This document shows positions 45,861-55,355 of a stretch of 64,000 bases of DNA, in pieces. The position numbers and the translations under genes are program-made. How positions within the stretch are numbered: the stretch's first letter is position 1; every line of letters starts with the position of its first letter. The stretch is from Paludibacteraceae bacterium (GTDB lineage: Bacteria; Bacteroidota; Bacteroidia; Bacteroidales; Paludibacteraceae): contig CAJOMJ010000031.1 in the NCBI GenBank assembly GCA_905235505.1, forward strand, positions 1-64,000. The letters are read 5' to 3'. Under the pieces are notes generated by a model that searched no databases, was not told where the DNA came from, and saw only the letters and a list, made by a program, of their open reading frames with translations.

Positions 45861-48800
45861 TTAGAACATGATTTCTGCTCCTACAGAATATATACGAGCC
45901 TGAGGGTGAAAGTCTGAACTGACCACATTGCCCATTTTTTCAGGGTCAAATGATTTAGTTTTACTCCATGTCCATGCATTCTGAATAGTTCCGAAAATCT
46001 TGAATTTCTTTACGCGTATCTTACTCATCCATTTTTGTGGAAACGTATAAGCGAGTTCTATACTTTTTAACCGCAAGTATGAGGCATCTTCAACGTAATA
46101 ATCTGACACTATCTTCTGCTTTGTTTTGTCAATATAAACACGTTGGTATTCGGTGCTAGGGTTATCTATTGTCCATCTGTTATTTAAATAATTACTTAAA
46201 ACAGGCGCACTATTGTAGAATGGAGAAACAAGATAACCTCCTGTGTATACTTGTCCACCAGCTACACCCTGAAAGAAACAAGAGAACTCGAGTCCTTTCC
46301 AGTTCAACCCTAAACCAAATGAATACATTATATCCGGCAACTGTTTACCAATGATTGTACGATCATCATCGTTTATTTCTCCATTCTGATCCAAATCACG
46401 GAATTTCAAATCACCAGGACGGGGATTCTCTGCTTGTGTAGGATATTCATTCTTAAGTGTATAATTACGCGCTTCGTGTGGAATAGAAGGATCACTATTG
46501 TTTTGCCAAATAAAATCATCTACCTGAAAAATTCTATCCACTTGATAACCATAGTATGAACCGTAAGAATACCCTACCTTGGTGATAATCATATTATAAC
46601 CACTGAACATTTCTCCTGCAACAGCATTGAATACGTAATCTTGGTCTGTATTGTTAAGTTTTAAGAACTTATTGGCTTGACCGGAGATGTTGGCATTTAC
46701 CCAAAAATGAAGATCACGATATAGTTTATCTTTATAGCTTAAACTCAACTCCCAACCTTTATTTTCCATCTCACCGATGTTCTGATAAGGAAGAACTGTT
46801 GTTCCAAGCAATGAAGTCATTTGTACACGGGCAAGAATGTCATAAGTATGTTTGTAATACAAGTCTAACGACATATTCAGTCTACCAATCCACTGCATAT
46901 CCAATCCGACATCTGCCTGAGAAGTTTTTTCCCAAGTCGTATTCTTATCTGCCAACTCAGTAAGACGAATGGCATTATAATCCTTTCCTTCAAACGAATA
47001 TGTCACATCACTTTCCAACTTGTCATAAGCTGCGTAGTACGAAGATATGGCCTCATTTCCTAACATGCCATATGAAGCTCTGATTTTGAGGTTGCTTAGA
47101 ACTTTTTCTGCGGGTTCATACCACTCTTCCTGGGAGATTCTCCATCCTACAGATGCTGAAGGGAATAGTCCCCAACGATGTCCTTTGCGGAATCGCGAGG
47201 AGCCATCACCGCGCAAGTTAAACTCTACCAGATATCGTTCTTTGTACGAATAGTTTAGACGCCCGAAAACAGACAACGCACGACGATTTGATATAGTCTC
47301 CTTAGGTTTTGTAACATCTTCTCCATAATCAAGAACTCCTACACTTGTAACGAAGTTGGATACCTTCACGGTAGTGCCATTTAGTTTGTAATCTTCAAGT
47401 GAAAAACCAAGTAGAGCTCCGAAATGATGGCTTTGCTTGAATACGTTATCATATTTGGCAAGAAGATTTAGATTCTGAGTATATGATTCTTGTTTCAGTT
47501 CTGTTAGTTCGGCACGAGCGGAAGAGATTGCTCCTCCAGATTCATTATTGACATCGTTCTGTAATGTCATCACAGGAAGAAAATTCTTCATGCTGTTGTT
47601 CAAAAATCCGAAGGCATAACGAGCCTCAAAATTTAAACCTTTAATAGGTTCATATACTAAGGCAAAATTACATGTGGCACGATTTCTTATAGTGGTTTTT
47701 CCACCATTGTTTTCTTTGTATCCTATATAGTTGGCATAACCGCTATATATCGTACCTTCATCAGTAACCTTACGTATATAACTAAATAGGTCATTAGGGT
47801 CGGAATCAGGATTGACAAATGGAGTATATGGTGGCGCAGAATTGATTTTGTTAAGCACACTCTGGCTTGATGCTGTATTATCTCCTGTTTTGTCGCGATA
47901 GCCAGCAATATGCATCTCCAGTTTTACTTTCTTGTTTTTAGTAGTTGCCTCAATATTCGTACGATAGTTGAATCGGTTGTAGTCAGTTCCATAAAGCATA
48001 CCCTTTTGGTCCATGTAATTGAATGAAGTGGAAGTTTTTACGTTTCCGGCAGACAATATTAGATTCAGATAATGCTTTTGCATAGGGGCAGTTTTAAAAT
48101 ATAAATCATACCAGTTGAATGACCGTTTAGTACCATTATCATACTTTGCATATTCAGTCTCCAAGTCCCAACGCTCAGCAGTACCATCATTCCTGTTTGC
48201 TTCATTCCACAGCATCAAATAGTCTTTTGCTCCGACAACCTCTGGGAGACGTGTTGGTTGCTGAAAGGATTCAGTAAATGAGTAATTTACCTGAAACATA
48301 TCTTCTTTACCTCTACGTGTCGTGATAAGAATTACACCGGCTGCAGCCTTGTTCCCATAAATAGCGGCAGATGACGCATCCTTCATGACAGTCATTGATT
48401 CTATATCTTTTGTGTCAACTTCATTCAAATTACCTTCAACTCCATCAATGATTACAAGAGGGGCATTGTTGTTCTCAATAGACGAAATGCCTCGGATACG
48501 TATTGTAGCATCATCTGCACCGGCCTGACCAGATTCTTGTACAACCAAAACACCCGACACTTGTCCTTGTAAAGCAAGCGAGGCATTTGTCAAAGTGCGG
48601 TCACCAATAGATGACATATCTACATTTTCAATAGCTCCAGTTAAATTTACCTTCCGCTGTGTGCCATAACCGACCGACACTACTTCCTCCAACATCACCG
48701 CATCCTGCTCCATTGTTACATTCACAACATCTTTCTTTGTGATGTTAATTGTGGCTGTTTTATGTCCGATGTAACTAATTGTAATTTCAGTTGCTTTATC

Positions 48801-48986
48801 AGGAACAGTTAGCACAAATTTGCCATTAACATCTGTTGTTGTACCAATAATAGTTCCTTTGCACAATACTGTAGCGCCTATCACCTCCAGTCCTTCAGAA
48901 TCTTTCACCACCCCGCTTACAGTTCGGTCTGCATAAACTACTACCACCGACAGACTCAGCAATAATATGAGTATCGACTTCTTCAT
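45861..48986 (-). CDS. susC: SusC/RagA-family TonB-dependent transporter
   Basis: The 1041 residues comprise a signal peptide (to about 19), a carboxypeptidase-regulatory-like domain (22-95: GVVKDSEGLEVIGATV), a TonB box region (EEVVSVGYGTQ, 100-110), a plug with IRIRGISSIENNNAPLVIID and SSAAIYGNKAAAGVILITT, and a 22-strand barrel ending ARIYSVGAEIMF. It imports oligosaccharide across the outer membrane with energy from TonB. ATGA overlap: its start overlaps the stop of the upstream 1238-residue gene by 4 bp, so translation is coupled. Unusually, it is the fifth gene of the operon rather than the first. Confidence 0.96.
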   Translation of the reverse strand: MKKSILILLLSLSVVVVYADRTVSGVVKDSEGLEVIGATVLCKGTIIGTTTDVNGKFVLTVPDKATEITISYIGHKTATINITKKDVVNVTMEQDAVMLEEVVSVGYGTQRKVNLTGAIENVDMSSIGDRTLTNASLALQGQVSGVLVVQESGQAGADDATIRIRGISSIENNNAPLVIIDGVEGNLNEVDTKDIESMTVMKDASSAAIYGNKAAAGVILITTRRGKEDMFQVNYSFTESFQQPTRLPEVVGAKDYLMLWNEANRNDGTAERWDLETEYAKYDNGTKRSFNWYDLYFKTAPMQKHYLNLILSAGNVKTSTSFNYMDQKGMLYGTDYNRFNYRTNIEATTKNKKVKLEMHIAGYRDKTGDNTASSQSVLNKINSAPPYTPFVNPDSDPNDLFSYIRKVTDEGTIYSGYANYIGYKENNGGKTTIRNRATCNFALVYEPIKGLNFEARYAFGFLNNSMKNFLPVMTLQNDVNNESGGAISSARAELTELKQESYTQNLNLLAKYDNVFKQSHHFGALLGFSLEDYKLNGTTVKVSNFVTSVGVLDYGEDVTKPKETISNRRALSVFGRLNYSYKERYLVEFNLRGDGSSRFRKGHRWGLFPSASVGWRISQEEWYEPAEKVLSNLKIRASYGMLGNEAISSYYAAYDKLESDVTYSFEGKDYNAIRLTELADKNTTWEKTSQADVGLDMQWIGRLNMSLDLYYKHTYDILARVQMTSLLGTTVLPYQNIGEMENKGWELSLSYKDKLYRDLHFWVNANISGQANKFLKLNNTDQDYVFNAVAGEMFSGYNMIITKVGYSYGSYYGYQVDRIFQVDDFIWQNNSDPSIPHEARNYTLKNEYPTQAENPRPGDLKFRDLDQNGEINDDDRTIIGKQLPDIMYSFGLGLNWKGLEFSCFFQGVAGGQVYTGGYLVSPFYNSAPVLSNYLNNRWTIDNPSTEYQRVYIDKTKQKIVSDYYVEDASYLRLKSIELAYTFPQKWMSKIRVKKFKIFGTIQNAWTWSKTKSFDPEKMGNVVSSDFHPQARIYSVGAEIMF

Positions 48987-51900
48987 GGTTTGAATGTTTT
49001 ATAATATTTATATTCCCCGTCTCGAGTTTTAACTTTAAGAATAATAATTCCAGTAGTCCGATCAGTCGTTGGTCGTCCGAGTATATCATAACCGGACCCT
49101 TCAGCTTCCCATTGTTGCTCTATTTCATGTAAATCAGTAGATATTGGCTCTAAAATCATAAGCGAGGGTTTATGTACTCCTTCTTCATTTGAGGCAAATG
49201 ACATGTTAGCAGTCTCGGCACCATCCAACCAACGAAGATGCATATCTATATTGTCCCCTACATTATAGATTTGCGTTAATGGAGTAATATCCCAATACAC
49301 ATAACACCCAGTGGGAGTAACATTGCTAAATGCGACCGTATCTGAAAACACACATTTTGTTATTGCAGGTTGATTGGCATACGTAATGGTATTATCCTCC
49401 CATTCCATAGAACCGACATCGACAACACTACGCATAACAACACCATCATCACTAAGTCGAGAGGTTTCCGTTAAATATAGTCCCAGACGCAATGATTGAT
49501 TTTCACTCAAAGCAACAGGCGGCATTTTGGCTCTTATATATATGTCTTTCCGAGATGAAGATATTCCCTTCATGTCCAGGTTAGTAGCCATTCCATAGTT
49601 AATATTTTTCTGAGAGGAGAAAACATAACTATCAGCTGTTACAGGAAAAGATTGTACAACCTTATATGCATCTATTACAACTACCTTTGCATCTCCTTCA
49701 CATATAGCCTGTGCCGAATGACTATCTATCAAAGACGTGAGGCTATATCTTGTATCTAATTGCGGATATTGAATGGTTTTTATGGGGTTTGTAGAATCGG
49801 AAAATGAAAGATTCATTGTCCCGTCTTGATTTAACTCGCCATTGAAGGGCGGAACACCTCCATCTACATCTATCGTCAGACAGGTCCCTTGCTTAAGGGT
49901 TGTAGTATTCCAGCCTTTGAGAATAGCCTTTGGACGCTTTCTTTCAAAATATAAGGTATCTGAATGCTGTTCACCTACACAAATAATGAAATCAATACGA
50001 TTTGCTTCATCCACTGCAATCGTGCATTCGTATGGAAATATATTGTCAGTTTTCTCCTGCCATTTACCTCCGTCAAGCGAGTATTTCACTGTATATGGCT
50101 CAGTCAATGATGCGTCTTGTGAATATACAAATAGTCGTACGACAGAATCAGAAGGATTCAATAAAATTGCTTTTGAATCAGCCATTGCTATTGTATCCAT
50201 AACGTATCTGTTCCAATTGTTTGCATTCGTATTTGATTCAAAGCGATGCTGCCATTGTGTCTTAATTTGCACATCTTCTATTGCTACAGCAGTTACTCCA
50301 GATGCAGATACCGTGATAGGAAAAGAATTGTTAGTTATGGAGCCTCCATCGGAAGGGTTGTTGTCGCGACGGACAGAATATGACTTCCCATTCAAATTTA
50401 AGCCACCACCAATGATTATTGTAGAATTAACCTCTTGCTTGCATTGATTGGTAAATACCAAATATAATTTATTGTTACCATGAGCAGCAATATAGTTTAA
50501 TTCTTGATTTGTTGTTTTTAGAAAATCTTTAGGCATATACAATGTCAGACCTTTTTCTCCGTAATATGTACCATCAGTATAATAGGCACGGTTCGCCATG
50601 TGAACAATGTTTTGTACATAATATCCCGGAAAATCAACTTGCCCGTTTGTACGGACAGCAACATCAGATACCAAATAGTCTATCAACATTCCAATTTGCG
50701 GCCACAGATGATTGTGATGTACGGATGTGCAGGAATTCAATATACTAAAGGGGCGGAGGGGGAAATCAGCTTTTTCATATACTGTGGTTCGATCTGTATT
50801 GATGTGATATCCCGGAAAATTACGATAGCGACCAATCACATTAGCCTTGCCTATATTCATAAGAAATGTGTCTCTTGTTTGGGCACCGATACGAAGCATA
50901 AGAGGGGCATAATTGGCAGTGAATACACCACGATGACCTCCATATGACGTTTGTGAACATTCAGACTGCATACCTTGTTCGCTCAGGCGCCATGTCGGAG
51001 CATATTCCTCAGGAAGTGAAATTGCCGTTCCTGATCGATAAAGAGGGGCCTTGTTACCTATATTGCACAATACGGAATCACCTTGTACTACACGTGGAAT
51101 CATCCATAGATGCAATGCATACATACGGGCACCCTCGCGAGCAGCATAAAGATAAGTGGAGTCGCCCGTGAGACGGAACACCTCGTATATTTCTACGAAC
51201 TTCGGGGCCAACTGGCACCAAAATGATGAATTAGAGTTGTTAATCCAGTCAAAACTTGTAGGTTGTCTTGTTATTTCTTCAGCAATATACTTATCGGCAC
51301 CTTCAGTCATATATTGGCGATAAGTTTCGCTTCCTGTTGCCATATAATATGAGAAGCTTCTTCGAAGATTATTTTCATGAGAACCAATACAAGACCCTTT
51401 AGAATGATCTGCAAAATACATCATTGCTCCCATACGCTTGCCAAACATCGTGTACATGGTTAACATCTCAGATGTATTCATACAAGGTGCCCCCAAATCG
51501 GCAGTTGCTGTTTGCCCCCCTGCACCATCCGTGGGTACCGGCGAAAAATTAGAGTTCTTACGCGAGAGCAAGAACTCAGTTAAAGGTTCTGCCCGCTCTT
51601 CAAATATTGTTTCGTCATCACGTATTAAAGACGCAATCCATGCCGGCATAGCCGATACATTCTTTACAGAACCGGGAACATCTGTTTCATACGACGAACC
51701 TTTCATATCCGCTTTCCATACGTCCCACTCTGTACTCATAGCGTAATCCACCAATCTGTCTAATGTTTCATTGAGTGTTCCCAAATCATTATGTCGGTAA
51801 TCTCCGAATCCAAACACACGACATGAGATATCTTCATATGCGCTACGTAATGTGCGAGAAGATACGTATAGCCTTACGGAAAATGTTAATGACTTGTTAA

Positions 51901-52699
51901 CAGATGATAATTGAGATCCGGTATTTGACATTATCGGAGCCCATATCATCGGTTTTAGTTCTTTTCCTACACCTTGTTTGTTGCGTAAAGCCACTCCAAA
52001 CGGACTGCGTTTCAAAGTAACAGGGAGCGGGTCGAACGGCAGTTCGTCAGCATCAGCATATACACCATACGTTAATTGACCTATTTCAACAAATGTTCCT
52101 GGAATTGTTGCCATAAATGCCGGTGTAAGATAGGAATCATTTGGTGCACGCAAACCTGTAAATACATGGGGCTGAAACAACTCAGTCACTTCTGAAATAT
52201 TCATTTCATTTGCACCATAATAACCTACGGAGAAAAATCCTGTTGCCTTATTAACTAAGTGAGATGTCAATTTTATATCTTCATTACCTGATGGACAAGT
52301 TAAAGTCGCCGTCAGGGTATATTTATCTTGTGCAGGATACGTGAATTCAATTGTCGAATCACTGCTAATTGTTGCAGATGTAGGTTCTAATGTGCTAAAT
52401 GTGGCTTTGGCATCAAAAAGTGAATATGAACTACCAAATCCACATACCCTAAAAGTTATATTCTCCGCTGTTGATTTTATATCCATGAGCGACATAGATG
52501 GCTTTGATGAAGAATATGCAACTTGATATGTCGGAGTGAAAATCTGCGCTTTACCTGATACTCTTTCACGCACAATGATAGAGTGATCACTGGAATTATA
52601 AACCACTACATACCGTGCGTTGGATAACGTGATCTCACTTGCGCTTAATAATTGTGCAAGAAATATAAACAGCAATAATATATTTTTTCGCGTTGTCAT
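48983..52699 (-). CDS. Large secreted PUL protein of unknown family with T9SS-like tail, paralogue 1
   Basis: This 1238-residue protein has a signal peptide (MTTRKNILLLFIFLAQLLSA). Residues ~20-330 form a beta-rich N-terminal region; ~330-760 carry helix pairs resembling an alpha/alpha toroid (EMLTMYTMFGKRMGAMMYF, FVEIYEVFRLTGDSTYLYAA, PLMLRIGAQTRDTFLMNIG) with the motif RYRNFPGYHINTDRT and HHNHLWPQIGMLIDYL. Beta domains follow: an Ig-like part (GVPPFNGELNQDG), a DNRLRE-like domain (YVFSSQKNINYGMATNLD), and a tail like the end of a T9SS signal (YDILGRP ... GIIILKV). I do not recognise the core family; its toroid suggests a glycosidase or lyase. It is paralogous to the neighbour at 52702-55355, which ends 2 bp before it starts. 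Confidence 0.7.
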   Translation of the reverse strand: MTTRKNILLLFIFLAQLLSASEITLSNARYVVVYNSSDHSIIVRERVSGKAQIFTPTYQVAYSSSKPSMSLMDIKSTAENITFRVCGFGSSYSLFDAKATFSTLEPTSATISSDSTIEFTYPAQDKYTLTATLTCPSGNEDIKLTSHLVNKATGFFSVGYYGANEMNISEVTELFQPHVFTGLRAPNDSYLTPAFMATIPGTFVEIGQLTYGVYADADELPFDPLPVTLKRSPFGVALRNKQGVGKELKPMIWAPIMSNTGSQLSSVNKSLTFSVRLYVSSRTLRSAYEDISCRVFGFGDYRHNDLGTLNETLDRLVDYAMSTEWDVWKADMKGSSYETDVPGSVKNVSAMPAWIASLIRDDETIFEERAEPLTEFLLSRKNSNFSPVPTDGAGGQTATADLGAPCMNTSEMLTMYTMFGKRMGAMMYFADHSKGSCIGSHENNLRRSFSYYMATGSETYRQYMTEGADKYIAEEITRQPTSFDWINNSNSSFWCQLAPKFVEIYEVFRLTGDSTYLYAAREGARMYALHLWMIPRVVQGDSVLCNIGNKAPLYRSGTAISLPEEYAPTWRLSEQGMQSECSQTSYGGHRGVFTANYAPLMLRIGAQTRDTFLMNIGKANVIGRYRNFPGYHINTDRTTVYEKADFPLRPFSILNSCTSVHHNHLWPQIGMLIDYLVSDVAVRTNGQVDFPGYYVQNIVHMANRAYYTDGTYYGEKGLTLYMPKDFLKTTNQELNYIAAHGNNKLYLVFTNQCKQEVNSTIIIGGGLNLNGKSYSVRRDNNPSDGGSITNNSFPITVSASGVTAVAIEDVQIKTQWQHRFESNTNANNWNRYVMDTIAMADSKAILLNPSDSVVRLFVYSQDASLTEPYTVKYSLDGGKWQEKTDNIFPYECTIAVDEANRIDFIICVGEQHSDTLYFERKRPKAILKGWNTTTLKQGTCLTIDVDGGVPPFNGELNQDGTMNLSFSDSTNPIKTIQYPQLDTRYSLTSLIDSHSAQAICEGDAKVVVIDAYKVVQSFPVTADSYVFSSQKNINYGMATNLDMKGISSSRKDIYIRAKMPPVALSENQSLRLGLYLTETSRLSDDGVVMRSVVDVGSMEWEDNTITYANQPAITKCVFSDTVAFSNVTPTGCYVYWDITPLTQIYNVGDNIDMHLRWLDGAETANMSFASNEEGVHKPSLMILEPISTDLHEIEQQWEAEGSGYDILGRPTTDRTTGIIILKVKTRDGEYKYYKTFKP

Positions 52700-52701
52700 A
52701 A

Positions 52702-54168
52702 TTATCTATATAGATTTAATGTTTTACTTTTTTCATCAGTTCCATCATAACGATGCTGTAATACTGATATCTCTATCCTTTTAGCATTATACGGTAAAAT
52801 TATGGTTTGCTCAAATGGGAATATTTTGGAGGGCATTGTGACAAAAGGCTGACCATCTATGGAATAAGTAAACTCTGCATTTTTGTAGCCAGCATCCTTT
52901 TTGTTCACATACATATAAAGTGTGGATTTGTCTTCAACATTTATTATAACACCCGTGAGACCACTTTCTGGATCATAAACATAGTCTCTCGACTCCGCTA
53001 CTACCTTCTCCAATGGGATCTCTATCATTTGAATCCCCTCTGACGGCACATCAACAGAAATCACCTGATTGGAAATCATCAAACTGCTATCTACTACGGT
53101 AATCGTACCCTTCTGGGATATAGATGACTGATTTAATAACACAATATAGAGCCCTTCATCGTTATATCCCGAAATGTAATTTAACTGGTTGAGATTTGTT
53201 TTGACAAGACCCTGCGGCATATACAAACGAACATTGCGATGATTATACATTCGGCCCAAGTTGTTACCATACCATTTACTCTTCAAATATCCGAAACCTT
53301 CTATATAATCTGAAGGAAAATCCACCTGCCCTTTTGATTTTACATATGCATCTGTAACAAGATAGTCAAGCAGAATATTAATATGAGGCCATATATGATT
53401 ATAATGGAAAGAATTTACACTAAGTTTGTCATATTCTAGATATGGATAATCTACACCCTCATAAACTGAAGTGCGCTCGGTATTGATATGATAGCCAGGA
53501 AAGTTGCGGTACCTACCAATCACTGCACTTCGCGCAATATCCATCAACCATTGATCATTTGTAAGATACCCCACACGAAGCATCCATGGTGCATAATTTA
53601 CCATAAATATTCCGCGATGTCCGGTAGAAGTACCCGAACTTTCAGAAGTCAAGCCAATTTCACTTAAACGCCAGTTTGGCACAGTATCTCTTTTTGCACG
53701 CATTCTTGCATATCCTTTGCCTTTAAGATACGGATACCAAGGGGCCCAACCCTCTGGATTAACTATTGTTGCTCCTTCCGGAATCGTAGGACACATCCAC
53801 GTAAACATTGCATATTGGCGCAAGGCCTGGTGAGCAGCTTCCAAATATCGCTTTTCTCCTGTTTGTTCATATAGACCTAACAAGCATGCCCAATCTGGCA
53901 CAAAAGAATCCCAAAAGAAATAATAACCATTATTAAAATCTGTCTGCTTGGTTTCGACACGGGTAAGAAGATATTCATCAGCACCTTTACATGCCTGATC
54001 CAACATTTTCTTGTCTCCCGTGGCTACATATATAGCCAACGCATTCTGCCAATTTGCTCCGCTCTCGGACTCTGACAAGTTACGTATGCGCGAGGAATTA
54101 TATTCTTGCTCAGCAAGTTGCAGGAAGAAGTGGTTTCTACATTTTGTGATTTTATAAAGCAAAGCCAA
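52702..54168 (-). pseudogene. 3' part of frameshifted paralogue 2
   Basis: A 488-codon frame (ATG 54168) which is really the continuation, in another frame, of the ORF ending at 54024; the true frame is open back to about 54240 (STQKIQSPSRQLNGPCAPIS). It matches paralogue 1 closely: NWRLSEIGLTSESSGTSTGH versus TWRLSEQGMQSECSQTSYGG, then VIGRYRNFPGYHINTERTSV, QVDFPSDYIEG, LYMPQGLVKT and LNQLNYISGYNDEGLYIVLL. It ends in a short beta domain (NAEFTYSIDGQPFVTMPSKI) without an obvious T9SS tail, unlike paralogue 1. It has no signal peptide on its own. Confidence 0.7.
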
Positions 54169-55355
54169 TTCACTAATGGGAGCACAAGGACCATTGAGTT
54201 GACGAGACGGTGATTGTATTTTTTGAGTAGAATCAACAAAAACTTTTCTCTTGATATCATGTATTCAATCATGGGATACGCACGTTCTTCCAATATATCG
54301 TTCCTATTTGTTATCATCGAAATCTGAAGTGGGTGTAACGATGATACATTTTTGACTGCCCCTGGAGCATCGGTAGAATAATTGCAACCCTTCAACGAAT
54401 CTATGAACATGGAATATCGGCTCATGGCATAATCTATCATGTTATCCATTGTGGCATTTAGTGATATATCCATATTGACGCGATAATTATGAAATCCACA
54501 TAATTCACGTGATATCTGTTCATATGCTTGACTTAACGATAGATTGCTCTCGTAGAGATGTACCTTAAAAGTCATCGGCTGGTTAGGTGTGCAATATGAC
54601 TCTGCACCACCTAATACAGGAGCATATAATTGAGGTTGCAAACGACCATTCATTGTGCGTAGTGTAACCCCAAACCGACTATTCATCATATTAGGAAGGG
54701 GATTGAAAGGGAACTCAGAGGAGTCTGCCACCACTCCAATGGTCTTTTCATTCATTGAAAGCAGTGTTGTGGGAATCGGACAACGATAGGCTAATGTCAT
54801 ATATGCACGTTGCGGAACACGTAACTCTTGCCAAATCAGTGGTTGCCAGATTTCATCTGCCTCATCTATATTACATGACGGAGCTCCTGTATATGCTATC
54901 GAATAGAATCCTTTTTTGGATGGAATGAATTTCCATTTCAATTCATCATCTCGGCGCTCTGCACTCAATTGACCTACTTCACATGGCGCAAATACCCATA
55001 TCTCACATCCTTTCCCCCGACGAACACAACGTGCTTTCAACTCATATACTTGCCCCGCTGCGGCCACTTCCGGGGTTAGCATATCTTGACTAATTGAAAG
55101 AATTTGATCATCAAAACCATCTCCAAAATGATCTTTTTTGCGTTGAGTGTGTTGTAAAGTATTTGTACTATCAATGGAGTGCCAAACTGCTACATTATAC
55201 GGAACATGGGCTATGCCAGCTGGTTTTGCTGCCAGTTTCGGATCTGTAGGAGAATAAATCACAGTAAAATTAGGAGCAAAATCGGATTTCTTTGCTTCTA
55301 TATTTACAACTAACAATCCGAATAATATCGGTAAAAAGAATTTTACGTATTTCAT
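54024..55355 (-). CDS. 5' part of frameshifted paralogue 2
   Basis: A 443-codon frame with a signal peptide (MKYVKFFLPILFGLLVVNIEA). It matches the N-terminal half of the 1238-residue neighbour: FPFNPLPNMMNSRFGVTLR versus LPFDPLPVTLKRSPFGVALR, DYAMSRYSM, CNYSTDAPGAVKNVSSL, DILEERAYPMIEYMISREK. After REK the sequence stops resembling the paralogue and becomes nonsense (FLLILLKKYNHRLVNSMVLV). A single missing base between 54219 and 54247 explains this. The repaired protein would be 884 residues. Its ATG overlaps the stop of the FAD-oxidoreductase gene (ATGA). Confidence 0.7.
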   Translation of the reverse strand: MKYVKFFLPILFGLLVVNIEAKKSDFAPNFTVIYSPTDPKLAAKPAGIAHVPYNVAVWHSIDSTNTLQHTQRKKDHFGDGFDDQILSISQDMLTPEVAAAGQVYELKARCVRRGKGCEIWVFAPCEVGQLSAERRDDELKWKFIPSKKGFYSIAYTGAPSCNIDEADEIWQPLIWQELRVPQRAYMTLAYRCPIPTTLLSMNEKTIGVVADSSEFPFNPLPNMMNSRFGVTLRTMNGRLQPQLYAPVLGGAESYCTPNQPMTFKVHLYESNLSLSQAYEQISRELCGFHNYRVNMDISLNATMDNMIDYAMSRYSMFIDSLKGCNYSTDAPGAVKNVSSLHPLQISMITNRNDILEERAYPMIEYMISREKFLLILLKKYNHRLVNSMVLVLPLVNWLCFIKSQNVETTSSCNLLSKNIIPRAYVTCQSPRAEQIGRMRWLYM

